Origin: Congeria kusceri
Taxonomy: Eukaryota > Mollusca > Bivalvia > Myida > Dreissenidae
Direction: 5' to 3'
Assembly (NCBI GenBank): GCA_027627225.1
Contig: CM051025.1
Span: forward strand, 71,897,069-71,961,068
DNA: 64,000 bases
Shown: piece after piece, positions 52,866 through 63,753 of the stretch
Numbering within the stretch: the stretch's first letter is position 1
Layout: each line of letters starts with the position of its first letter
Program-made: the position numbers and the translations under genes
Notes under the pieces: model-generated
Database searches by the model: none
Told to the model about the DNA's origin: nothing
Seen by the model: only the letters and a program-made list of their open reading frames with translations

Positions 52866-55800
52866 TGACATAGACGTAATTCAGAAAGTAAAGTGTTTAG
52901 AAGTTCTATACCTCCCATCCAATGTATGTAGAAGTTGCACACTGTCTTGAAATCAATTACATAGTCATAAGAGACTTTATGCATTCATTTACGTGTCATC
53001 ACAAATACACGCTCAAAGAACAAATGCTTACATGAGTTAAATTTACTAAGAATAACACTTCTTTGAAACGTATCTATTGATTAAGATGCCAAATTATATT
53101 CTTATAAACAAGTCAAGATGTGCTTGATTAAAACAATTGTGGCAGGCAGAAAAATCCAGCTAACAGTGGTTACTGTGTTCCATAATTTGTATAAAGTTGC
53201 TCAGTTTCATTTTTACCAAGACAGTAAAGTTGTTTGCGAAGTTAACTAATACAATCATGTTTGTATATTATATTTCATAAATAATCGATTCAAAAAAGAT
53301 GCGTAGTGATAACATTTAAAATGAATTCGATGTAATATTATGTTTAAGGTTAGTTTGATATGAACCTTTGTATTAACTCTAAAATAATTTACAGGTGATT
53401 GTTTGCTGTTCCTGAATACAAGTTGCAAAGAAAGTATATGCAATGACTCGATTAAAAAAAAGATTAAAGTATATATTTCCTACTGCTCATTGTAAAATGA
53501 CATGCATCTTCGCCATAACGAAGCCACCTGTTGCAGTTGGCTATCACAGACAAGGAACCGCTTTCTCATAGGTTTCAGACGGAATAATAGAGCTTCATTT
53601 CAGAGTGAAGTAGAACTAAACAAAGAAAGTAGGGAAATTAATTACATACGATTGATACAGACGTAAGGTACATTGCAAATTCGCGGTTAGTTTAGTTTGA
53701 AAAACGAATGTTAACTTGATTCAATGAATTCTTCAATGCTAATTGGATTCAAAGAATTCGTCAAGACTTAGAAGAAATAATTATTTTGAAGGCTTAGAAA
53801 CTCAATTTGTCAGGATTATCACTGTTCACAGCGAAGGATTCATGCTAATCTAGTCCAATGATTGAATCCGACAAACGAATGAGATCGCACGATCCTAATT
53901 AAAGAAGGCTTATTATCGCAGTCCAGGATGGGCTGAAATTTAAAGGATGTATCTAAATGAAACAGACACTCCTCGTATATTGCTTTAGGTCACCGAAATA
54001 GATTTTCTCGTATAGTGTCTTTGAATTGCTCGTATAACTCTAATTATGAGCTCGATTTTTTTTTTTTTACTACGACATTAATGTGTTATTAGTTTTTCAT
54101 GTTTTATATCTTTTGTAAATTTTGACCTCACTTAGTTTAACGTCAATTTTGAATATCATTCCGACATGAAGTCATGCCGGAAGCTCAACATGTTCATCCT
54201 TTACCACTTAATAATTTATGTAATTATGTTTCAGTATGAAAAACTATTTATTTACCTGCCAACAAATTTAAAGTTCTCAGATTCCACTCAGTAAGCATTA
54301 CTTATTTGAAACTAGCATGCTGCTATTTCATTGGTCAGTAAAATGCATCTTTAGAATTGGACTTTAAACGAACATATTTTACTATATATGCGCAATAGAC
54401 AGCGGTCTCCCCTAATAGTATATTTCGTCCAAACCATTTTTTCTACTTTCAGTATAGCAATGTATAAACACGAGTGACGTTTATTACATATCATTTGGAA
54501 GTAATGCGGAATTTCTTTAATTGAATGAGGTTTTCTTTTAAAATATGGATTGATAACATTATAATATGCAGGATACGTTTGCTATTTGGATGTTTGACAC
54601 ACGTTTATTTGAAATATAATTTTGCTACAGGACATCGGCATTTACTATTCAGGCGTGTTGATTCAGCCACACACAAAACTAGCTTAGAATCCGTCGATTA
54701 CGTCTGATTATTGGGACTAGAATTTCGTTTAGACATTATCAAATGCATTAGTATGTCTTACTTATGAACATGTATACACACTGTTGTGTTACACATTGTT
54801 GAGTCTTTTTGCAGGACTATACACAGCTAGCAGATCGGAGCAAACGATGTGTTATACCCCTAGACAGTGATAGGGTAGGTCTGAATATTGGTATACACGA
54901 TGGGTGCACAACAAAAGTGATATAACGTGTGTTCGTATGTCATTTTCACAAGTAATCTACTTACATGTGATTTATGATACATTGTATAATGATTTTAGCT
55001 TTCGTTGTACTGTATGTTGTACTTTATAAGAATTTAGAAGAATTGTGAATCGTCTTTATAAATATCAAGGACATACAATTATTAACAGTCAATGAATACC
55101 AGTCGTAAGTGCTCGAAACCAATGACAGTTACTGAACATCCTCTTTAAGCTTAAACACTATAACATGCTATCGAACACCTATGTACGTTTTTTCTTAGTT
55201 TATGCTAGCTGCGAATGGCTTGATGTTGTACTCTGTGTTAAACTTACACGTCGGCATGCTTTTATTTAGTTGCATGGGAAACTTTTTTACAACATTTATA
55301 GGTATAATGCCTAAGTGTTTGCGTCATGTATTAAACCTGAACGTTAAGTATGAGTAAATACAATTAATAATATATATTAAATAAATTACATAATGGCTTT
55401 TCCTAACAGAGTACCAAAATTGATGTTAAAGAACAAACTTTTGAAAATCTCGTGCTGACAGAATAGAACACAATCAAGTTATCTCGCGGTTTTATACAAT
55501 ACTGGTACATGTCTATTTTGTTGTTTCCGTTCTATATAACTATAAAATGAACGTTTATAATCAAGAATATATATAAAGTTTATTTACCTAAACATGTTAT
55601 TGAATGCTATGCATATTTCAGCGCCGACGGCCATTTCGAAGTCAAGATGTTAACCAAAGCAACCCTATTGTATACAGGACTTGTCATATGGGAACCACCA
55701 GCTATATATAAAAGCGCGTGCATTATGAACGTCGAATTCTTCCCATTCGATGTACAAAACTGTTCATTAAAATTCGGATCGTGGACATACGATGGGTTCG

Positions 55801-57088
55801 AGGTTGACTTGGTGCATATGTGCGCCATGGACTCAGAGTCGACCTCCGTCATTAAGAATGGCATGGACCTGAGTGAGTTCTACCAGAACGTGGAATGGGA
55901 CATCGTTTCCGTCACTGCTCAGAAACATATTAAAGTTTACATTTGCTGTATTGAACCTTATATCGACGTAACCTTTTATGTGATACTACGACGAAAAACG
56001 TTGTTTCACACTGTGAATTTGATTCTTCCCTGTGTTGTTATTTCATTTTTAACAGTACTCGTGTTTTATCTCCCTTCTGACAGCGAAGAGAAAATAACTC
56101 TATGCATATCAGTGCTTCTCTCCCTTACGGTATTCTTCTTGTTGCTCACGGAGATCATTCCGCCGACATCAATCGTCATTCCTCTGATTGGCAAATATTT
56201 ACTGTTCACAATGATCCTCGTCACCCTGTCAATCATCGTAACAGTATTGATTTTGACAATCCACTTCCGCTCACCGGCGACTCATAAAATGTCAAGATGG
56301 ACAAGAGTTGCATTTCTTGTCATACTGCCACGGATGCTGCTGATGCAGCGCCCGCTCATGCGCAAATACAGCCACCTGAGATGCAATGGCGTCAGGCAAC
56401 GGCACCATGTCATCGAGCCAGCCTTTGTTCAGTCAAATGATAGGCAACTGGCAGAAGAAGATTCCCAAGAAGACATTCCAACATGGCGACGGAATTCAAG
56501 TCGTGCAGCGCATAGAAAGGGCTCCATCATACTGACACAGATCCAAAATGCTCTTGATGATGTCACGTTTATATCTGACCACTTGAAAGATGAAGATGAA
56601 TATTCGTCTGTAAATAATACCGTTATATCTTTTGAAATGTCTGCTATTAATATTTCAGTAATTTTCTAGGAATTTAATCAGGCGAAATTTGCATAATATA
56701 GCATGTCAGCGATTGAGTGAGACATTGTCGGCTATGCTCTACCGTAAAGTGAATTTGAAAAGCACGTCATATTTTCATGACAAAATGCGATTGATGACTC
56801 ATTACCGCCTTATTCATTGAAATATAATCGTTATGAAATAATACGCCTTCTGAATCTTGTATTTTGCACTCGTTAATATATTAGTTGATGCATTCTCTGT
56901 ATCAATTTCAGAATATCCAAGACTGGAAGTTTGTTGCCATGGTGTTGGACAGGGTGTTCTTTTGGGTGTTTACTCTTGCTTCAGTAATAGGGACATTCGG
57001 CATACTTTTGCAAGCGCCAACAATATACGATGATAGGATGGCACTCACTGCTGACAATGCAGCGAAAGATGGCTTCTGCTTCACTTGA
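42817..57088 (+). CDS. nAChR subunit gene C, isoform ending in module B (alpha type)
   Basis: The proposed product shares 42817-43020 and 46308-46352 with the module A isoform, uses one 110-nt exon, then 55622-56609 and 56912-57088 (stop TGA). It would have 507 residues, in frame throughout. Module B has the Cys-loop ([15 protein letters not shown]), loop-B Trp (KFGSWTY) and an alpha-type loop C with Tyr, Cys-Cys and Tyr (VYICCIEPY). It could therefore supply the principal acetylcholine face. M2 is unusual in having Glu at -2' (DSEEKITL, where relatives have DSGEK). Its outer end LLLTEI is normal. I found no separate 5' exons between 52866 and 55621, so module B must be spliced from the shared 5' exons, or be a partial duplicate that is not expressed. 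The intact frame and conserved residues favour function. Confidence 0.7.
43021..46307 (+). other. Intron 1 of gene C
   Basis: GTATGT donor and TTTTCAG acceptor. It contains a tRNA-derived SINE at 44266-44565. No further exon is recognised. Confidence 0.7.
44266..44565 (+). mobile_element. tRNA-derived SINE
   Basis: The head looks like a tRNA. It has a box A region TAGCTCAGTTGGTAGAGCGC and a box B GGTTCGATTCCC, but the acceptor and T stems pair poorly, so a working tRNA is unlikely. The body continues with ACTGGTAAACCAGCTTAACC and a 3' part GACCGCCGTTATATGACTG, then AAATACTCTTGAAAATC, and ends in an AAACAAACAAA tail. I recall this 3' part as a conserved domain of molluscan SINEs. Confidence 0.75.
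46308..46352 (+). CDS. Gene C 45-nt exon (loop D)
   Basis: Encodes [15 protein letters not shown]. The Trp is the conserved loop-D residue of the complementary acetylcholine face. The 45-nt length and phase 0/0 match genes A (1019-1063) and B (17408-17452). Confidence 0.93.
46704..46990 (+). repeat. Dispersed about 290-bp element, copy 3
   Basis: Matches 17060-17355 in the same orientation, and the reverse complement of 31433-31725. It lies about 350 bases downstream of gene C's 45-nt exon, whereas copy 1 lies just upstream of gene B's 45-nt exon. It runs directly into an array of an 81-bp unit. Confidence 0.75.
46960..47360. repeat. 81-bp tandem repeat
   Basis: About five units of roughly 81 bp, with cores AACTGCAAAGTTATATTTTT, TCTAGACTGCTTCTTCAATA and GGTTCGATATAT. 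The unit continues the right end of the dispersed element, since single related units follow the other two copies. The array therefore probably arose by local amplification of that end. Confidence 0.8.
50039..50148 (+). CDS. Gene C alternative exon 4A (110 nt, loop A Tyr)
   Basis: Encodes [18 protein letters not shown], then [17 protein letters not shown] plus two bases of the next codon. Acceptor CTTCAG, donor GTATGA. It is a tandem duplicate of 50439-50548 with the same length and phases. It keeps Tyr in loop A (VLYN), the residue expected on an acetylcholine-binding principal face. Including both copies would shift the frame. Confidence 0.9.
50439..50548 (+). CDS. Gene C alternative exon 4B (110 nt, loop A Phe)
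   Basis: Encodes [19 protein letters not shown], then [17 protein letters not shown] plus two bases of the next codon. Acceptor CTACAG, donor GTACGT. Loop A has Phe (VLFN), as in the non-alpha genes A and B. Only 290 nt separate it from exon 4A. Confidence 0.9.
51083..51430. repeat. Dispersed element between exon 4B and module A
   Basis: Opens GAGTTAGCTCACCTAAGCAC and GAAGTGCTTAAGAGTGAGCT, continues with a CGTCCGTCG-rich part and the TTGAAAATTGATCAGACTTGG block, and closes CTCAGGTGAGCGACCCAGAG then CCATCTTGGCCC. The ends are partly inverted (AGCTCACCT / AGGTGAGCG). I recall similar elements as frequent in bivalve genomes. It is non-coding. Confidence 0.65.
51571..52865 (+). CDS. Gene C 3' module A exons (non-alpha)
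   Basis: Two exons (51571-52519 and 52671-52865) encode everything from loop E to the C-terminus. The first starts TGCCGATGGC, completing the AACAA codon of either 110-nt exon to Asn. The last encodes M4 ([18 protein letters not shown]) and a short tail ending [11 protein letters not shown]. Confidence 0.92.
52866..55621 (+). other. Spacer between the two 3' modules of gene C
   Basis: About 2.75 kb. No signal peptide, 45-nt or 110-nt type exon is visible, so module B has no 5' exons of its own here. One splice-flanked open segment of 60 nt occurs at 54815-54874 (see findings). The 3' UTR of module A should occupy the first part. Confidence 0.6.
55622..57088 (+). CDS. Gene C 3' module B exons (alpha type)
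   Basis: Exons 55622-56609 and 56912-57088. The first begins CGCCGACGGC after TTTCAG, in the phase that completes the AACAA codon of exon 4A or 4B. It holds the Cys-loop, the vicinal Cys pair in loop C (YICCIEPY), M1 to M3 and the cytoplasmic loop. The last exon begins [18 protein letters not shown] (M4) and ends DGFCFT. The arrangement is the same as module A, indicating tandem duplication of the 3' half. Confidence 0.92.
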
Positions 57089-57346
57089 GTGATCAGTGAA
57101 ATATTGTACTGATACTGAAACTGAAAAACGTTTAAATACGTTTAATAATTTGCCATTGGCATGTATTCTACCTTATCTTTATGACAAAAGCAATGTAAAT
57201 GAAGACGTTTGTCTTTTTTACACTTGTAATAATTGTCATTAATATGTGTTCCACCCTATCATAATTACAGTGTATAAAGAGATTTTATGTTCACGTTTAC
57301 AATTTACCCTGAATGCGGATACTACAATGATCATTACGACACTGTA

Positions 57347-57352
57347 AATAAA
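57347..57352 (+). terminator. Candidate polyadenylation signal of gene C module B
   Basis: AATAAA about 260 bases after the module B stop. A second AATAAA-type motif follows near 57370. Assigned by position only. Confidence 0.4.
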
Positions 57353-57532
57353 GATTTATTCTTAACTTTAAATAAATGGCCATGAATTTGGTTTCTAACG
57401 TATCATTATGGCGATTTGAATAAAAGGAGTGTATTCACTTGTAATAGTTTGCAATAAAATTGTATTCTACCATTATATGCTATATCATTATAATCATGTG
57501 AAAGAAGAGTTTATTTGATCGAAAATTAATTG

Positions 57533-57770
57533 AGGCGTGTTGTGGAGAAACCGGGCTTAATGCATGTGCGTATCGTGTCGTCCCTGATTGGCATGTGCAG
57601 TCCGCACAGGCTAATCCAGGACGACACATTTCTCTTTGTGGTATTTTCTGTTTCAATGAAGTCTCTTTTAAACATAAATCAACTATAAGCGGAAAGTGTC
57701 GTCCCGGATTAGCCTGTGCGGACGACACTATACGTACATGCATTAAGCCCGGGTTTCCCACGACACGCCT
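57533..57770. repeat. Palindromic dispersed repeat, copy 4
   Basis: The cleanest copy of the family. The ends AATTGAGGCGTGTTGTGG and CCACGACACGCCTCAATT are near-perfect inverses. The interior repeats CAGGACGACAC-type arms in both orientations. It lies downstream of gene C. Confidence 0.85.
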
Positions 57771-60700
57771 CAATTATTTGTGTATATGTGAGAAATCGTT
57801 TAACTAATATCGTATGTTAGTTCTTGTTATGATCAGTATTAAAATTAATATACTAGTACACGTGTTTCAATTTTCTCCGTTTATGTTACACGTTTATGAG
57901 CAGACAAAAACTTCAGATAAAATCAACATAACAATAAATGTAATGTTGCAAATGTGGACAAGGAATAAAAATAAAGCGGAGTAAAAACCGTAACAGACCG
58001 AAGTGATCCCTGATGTGTTGAATCACAATATTACAAATGTAATATACACCCATCATTTTAAAGAAATGCTACCAACGTGTTTGTCCAAATCCACATTGGG
58101 TACAGACTATTTTTCTTGAATAAAACAATGTTACTCATTGTTACACCAATAATACTGCCAAATATTTTACCGACAACCAAATATTTTATAAAGCTTTCTA
58201 AATCTGAAAAAGTCAACTATTTTTATTAACCCGTGTATCAACACAGAGTCTCATTAAATATCTGAACAATGTTAAGTCGTGCTAAACTGTACGATTCGAA
58301 ACCACGTGCATTGCGTGTTGTGTTTAATAGCATGTACAGTTAAATAAGCCTCCAATCATGCACACCGACGATACACCAACGAAATATTCGGGTATTATCA
58401 AAAAAAAAACAACTGGAGGAGTATGCGTCAATGGCATTCACAGTATCAACACATATACATTTTCAGACGATATGAACTACATATAAAAGGTTTTATGTTA
58501 CGATAATTCTTCATTTGAATATATGTAATACTATGGGTGTTTTTAATTACTGCAATTCTCAATACAAATAAACTTTAATTCGCAATACAAATATACATTT
58601 CTTTTTATTTTTGAAACAGAGTTCATTCAAAGAGGACCCTGTGTTTTTAAGAAAAAAGAACAACATAGAAACTGCCTGAAAAAATATTCGGCATGGATAT
58701 TACGATAATTCGCATAACCTCATAACGACTTTGCTTCAGTTTTAGCCCTTTGTAACGTTTCAATACTAGTACATCGTTGAAGACGCCCCACGATTAAATA
58801 CTATTCAAACGCTAAAGCTAAATGAATTGGTCTCGTAAATACAGAAGACGTATGTATACACTAAGATTCAGATGATATTTATCATTGTTCTGTTTGTCTA
58901 CACCTCATTAGAGGTTGTTACATCTCAATCCGTGCCCGGCGATATAACCGTCATGACGGTATCGGCGTATTCTTTACTCTGAGGTTGGGTCGACACGTTC
59001 CATTACCGGAAAACAAAACAAATGATAAGGCGATCTAGAACATCTAGTTGTGCTTCGGTTTTATTGGCTAATTGTGTGTATTTGTATTTATAAAACATAC
59101 GGTAGGCGTCATGTACAGTTTGATAAGACACACTTGGAGGCTTCACATTCTTAGAGAATACATTCTCAACACTGGGTCGTTATCCTCGTTCTAGTGAAAC
59201 GAGAGACGATAAATTCTGTCATGCAAAATCCCATCTTAGGGCGTGGTGGCTTATTGGATTATGTGATTGCCTTTCACCCGAATAGGCAAAAGGTTGAACC
59301 CTTTGCTTCGTATTTTAGGCTTATTTCAATAAAACTCATAAGTTATTTACAATAGCCTTTATTGAAAATGCTTGTACAAATACCTATTGTAGAGGCAGTT
59401 GAACTGGCAAATAAATAGTGTTTTATAAACAAACTTAATGTCTGATAGCCAAAAGCCTTTACACAATTGTCGCGTTGTCGTTGCGATATACTTTTTTAAA
59501 ATAACAAATATACATTCAGTTAAATCTCTAGTTTCTTTATTGGGTATTTCACATCGTATTACCACATGTTAAGCTTTACAAATCAAAGACTTCAACAATT
59601 CGTGTGGTAATTATATATTCTGTAGAAGACCTTTTTCCATGTACAATATATTTAAATCTTCAAATTGTCAAATACGATTTTAAATCAAATATTAGGCGTG
59701 AGAAATTCACCTGGTTTGAATACTTGTATATCCATACTAGACTTTTAAAAACGTGAATGTGACACTCTCAATTATAGCAATTCTTAATAGTCGTTTTAAC
59801 AGTGGGCTATAATTTGCTGTGCTTTCATGTCGGAAAAAAAGCAATTAGCACTTGACAAAGGTTCTGTAATTGTAAATATCACGTTATTATACACCAGTAC
59901 AACAGCACGGAGCTACTGTGTCCTAAGTACACTCGAATGTTTTTTTGTTGGATTGAGTATTAAATTCTTTCAAAATAAGAATGTAATTCGATGAGTTATA
60001 CCGTTTTGATTGATAATACGCCAAACATTGTTAGAAATGAATCGTGATTGCATGCGGCTTAGACCATTTAATGACAGCATTACATCTCAAATCGAATAAA
60101 TTTAACCATTATCACTACTATACATTATACGTTTACAAAAAGATCTGACAAGGGCATTGTCTTTTATGCGATATTAATGCATATCTATTTGAGCACTAAA
60201 CCTCCTCTATTTATGCCACGCATGATCGTGCGCGTCTAGCAAGAAGGCTTCCCAACGATTTCTCTCTGACAATGACGAATGGCGATTCCTGAATAACGAT
60301 GCAATTAATTGTGGAAGATCGGCAGACAGGAATCAAGAAGCACTATATGAACCGAATTATCGCGATCAGTCATTGTTTTAGGAAATCCAGGAAGGGTGAT
60401 TGAATAGCTTCGATTGATAAACGGCCAACCTGCTTCCAACGCAATGATGATTTGTGTCGACCTCTATCATTGTTTGTTAAACACGAAGCACGGCTTACTT
60501 TTGAGTAATTCGGTACATATTTTTATCCCCGAGATTTAAATTGCTTTTTATTCCTGTGTTTTATTGGTTTTATTGCTGTAAACAGATTGAACAACTCGTT
60601 ACAACTGTTATTCTTAATGGAGTGGCTTTGAGTCCGTATAATTAGGGTTTGAATGCGAACGGTATTATAAAACTACAATATCGAGAGTGAAAAGATGCGT

Positions 60701-60894
60701 ATTGTACGATTTCAAATGTTCAGACATAGTAAATTCGCAATAATTTACTGAAAAAAAGTTTCGAACACTGTAAACATGTTGTTCTGCTTTGATCAATCTA
60801 AATGCGTGCGGTAGCAAACATTACCAGCTGTTACTGTCGGTTTGTTTGCGATACTGCAACAGAAGGTAATATACATTGTAAAAACTAACAAGGA
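57771..60894. other. Intergenic region between genes C and D, left part
   Basis: AT-rich sequence with many short A/T runs. I see no coding exon, RNA gene or repeat with clear boundaries in about 3.1 kb. Confidence 0.45.
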
Positions 60895-61881
60895 TACTGG
60901 CTGGCGAGTAGTATCCGTGATTTTTTAGTATTTTTTCTTTATTTTCAATAGCGTTAGTAATACTTCTAAAGAAAAGCTTGTTGCAGTAGAAAGTTGGGCT
61001 CCTGTTTACGAGGATGTAAATATCTTGTCATGACGTTATATGGTTTTTTCCATAAAAGGGGCTCCAAAGGGGTAATCAATAAACATTACTTGAAACAATA
61101 AAACTAGAAGTAACCGTGATTTTTCTTTTCAATTCAAAGTGCGAATTTTGTGCTACACACCGCAAGATTTTAGTTGCTCTATATTATTCTACATTATATT
61201 ACCTACATCATAATGATGTAATATTATTAAATTCTATGCCAGATGAGCGGTGATAATGCGACTACTAATATAAGTGTATGCCGAAAAATTGTCTATTGGT
61301 TACCCCTTTGGCGCCCCTTAAAAGCGGGAGATAAACATGTTATTATATAAGTAGACGCCTCCTCTGCGTTTAAATTTTGTTAAAATCGTCCGGATACCAG
61401 CCGTATAATCAAGTAAACATTTTAAAATTGCAATTATTTTTTAAATATATTTTTTAGGAAACACTTTGCAATTGCGATTCTTGATTTTTTAGAAAATCTA
61501 TTTCACGAAAAATGCGTGTTGAATATATGGATGGTGGTGCTTGGATACTAAAATTGCTGCTTTATGTGAATAACCTAGCGATGACCCTTGGTAAACCGAA
61601 AATAGGGAAGTAGAAGATAAAAATACGGATCCAATAATAGATTTATGAGCATGAGCAAAGACGTGCGCGTGAATGCCCCGCGATGAGTTAAGTTGTTTTC
61701 AGATTATTTTTAACAAACATTTAAATATCTTGAAAAATATGAAGTTTTGGAGACTTCACCTAATTCTGCGTTTGCTAGGTAATGTGTGTACACTCAACAT
61801 TCAATGCTGGAGAGCTTTTACACCTTTTAATATACAAATCACGGATACTGCTAGTTCACGGATACTACTCGCCAACCAGTA
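60895..61881. mobile_element. About 990-bp element with terminal inverted repeats
   Basis: The left end TACTGGCTGGCGAGTAGTAT then CCGTGA is mirrored by the right end TCACGG and ATACTACTCGCCAACCAGTA, 26 bp with one mismatch. A second inverted pair lies inside: GGGGCTCCAAAGGGGTAATC near 61059 and the inverse of GGTTACCCCTTTGGCGCCCC near 61299. The CACGGATACT motif also recurs at the right end. No transposase frame is present, so it looks like a non-autonomous DNA transposon. Confidence 0.7.
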
Positions 61882-62385
61882 CGCGTTTTAAATTCAGCTT
61901 AAGAGAGCTATGATGCTGCTGATTAAGAAGAGGAAGAATTAAAAGAAGAAGAAAACGGAAGAAGAAGTTGTTGTTGATGGTCATGTCGATGATTAAAGTA
62001 CACTTTTTTTTTATTGTTTTTGTTCGCACATTGTTATGGTATAAGAACAAAAACGAAGCATTTATTAGAAAAAAAGTCAGGAAAAAAGTCAATAACTGTT
62101 CACACAATATTAATATATGTATTTGCATAATAAACCATACATGTTCTAAATTCGCATAATAACAGAAATATATTGGAAATAACGTCTCTTTGATGAGTAA
62201 TCATCAGTTGAAATACATGGATAAAATTATAAAGCGTTTATAACGCTAAATAATTGAATATTTTTGACGCTAAAAGATTGAGTACTTCTGTAGTTTTCGT
62301 TGAAATTTGTTGAAAACAGGTGAATCACTAACATAAAGTAAAACATACACGGACATGTATATACATCAGAATGACAGAGCGGTTT

Positions 62386-62460
62386 GCGAATCAGACTTTT
62401 GATTCTGAGGTCGTAGGCTCGATCCCCGTTGGCGGCATTTTTTTTCTTTTGTATGGATGC
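62386..62460 (+). repeat. tRNA-like fragment with T-run
   Basis: CAGAGCGGTTTGCGAATCAG and GGCTCGATCCCCG resemble tRNA A- and B-box regions, with TCAGA/TCTGA arms between them and a T8 run following. The 5' acceptor half is poor and the anticodon loop does not fold cleanly. It is more likely a SINE remnant or tRNA pseudogene than a working tRNA. Confidence 0.35.
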
Positions 62461-62608
62461 TTTTTTGTTATAATACTTTAGTTCTTTTAGTTTAAATGCT
62501 TTAGTTTTTTTCAGGTTTAGACATTTAATGGCATATTTTAAAAATTTCAACAATCTGTGAACAAGTGTCTTAAACGGCACATGAAAAGACACACTCCTAA
62601 TTACAAAG

Positions 62609-63753
62609 TTATTGAAACTGACTGCAGTTAAAATCCCGGTATGAAAGATGCACCTTTGGATCATGAATGGACGGAGCGTTCAGAAAGATAGCAATCGACC
62701 CAACTGCACAAGCGGACGTGAAGATCATAAGAAAGAGTCGATCCATGACCATTGCAATATAGATCCAGTCCAGCATTTCCTGCAAATAAACGTTTTTTTT
62801 TTATACTTGCATATGAAATCAGTGACGTTCGACGTGTTTAACATACTAAAAGTTAATACAAATTGAGTATTAAGAAGGTTATTCAATTATGTCATATATT
62901 GTTTTTGAAATGACATCAAATGTATGTTAAACATGATGATTAATACCTTTTTTTCTTTGTCCGTTTTCTTAAGATGATCAGCGATAAGTCTCACAGCTTT
63001 GAGTGATGCCTTGATATTTTCAGGATATATTGTTAGTGCTGAGTTAGGACCCTGGATGACAACCTTTCTGTCGGGCGTTGTAGCCGGAGTCTTTGGCGAA
63101 ATCATTTCTATCTGTCTCTTTTTCTCTCTGCTCTCTTTTAGAATTTCATCCATTAAATCAGATATGTTTTTATCTTGATGATTTGGCCTCTTTATACACA
63201 GTACTTGAGGAAGAATTTCGGTAAACACCCTTTGCTGCCATGGTGTTATCTTATGGGTAGAAGGCGACCGGAAGTATATGCTCAATGTAGTGACCGTAAG
63301 AACGATTGACAACGTCACGACGATCATTGTGAACAGTAGGTATTTGCCTAGCAACGGTATCACCAAGGAAGTTGGTGGGTTCATATCAGACAGCAAAAGG
63401 AAAAATATAGTCAATGTTAGAAATATTGATATAGACAGTGTTATCTTTTCCCCAGATTCACTTGGTAAGTAAAATACAAGAACGGTCAGCAAAGAGATGG
63501 CAATAATAGGCATTATGAGATTGATCGTATAAAATAAGGTCCTCCGTCTAATTGTAATGTAGAATGTAATATCTGGGTATAGATCATCGGGACAACAAGG
63601 GTAGAACTTAAATTTTCTCTTGGCCGTGACATTTATGATGTCCCATTCCACGTGTTGGCTGTACTCGCACAGGTCAACTCCGAGTGAAATGAAAGACTGA
63701 TTATTTTCTAAAATCACACCTCTCTCTTTTTCAGCAATATGCCGTAGATCAAT
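62609..63753 (-). CDS. nAChR subunit, alpha type (gene D), 3' part
   Basis: Encoded on the reverse strand, with the 5' exons beyond 63753 and probably outside the window. Exons are 63753-62947 (807 nt) and 62779-62609 (171 nt, stop TAA). The first starts IDLRHIAEKERG after a TTTTCAG acceptor. It has an alpha-type loop C (FYPCCPDDLYPDITFY), M1 (TINLIMPIIAIS), M2 (GEKITLSISIFLTLTIFF, outer end LLLSDM with Asp at 20') and M3, then a Lys/Glu-rich cytoplasmic loop. The last exon encodes [16 protein letters not shown] (M4) and ends FNCSQFQ. It is convergent with gene C and the only minus-strand receptor gene here. The open frame upstream of 63753 is intron, since it does not match the family. Confidence 0.92.
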
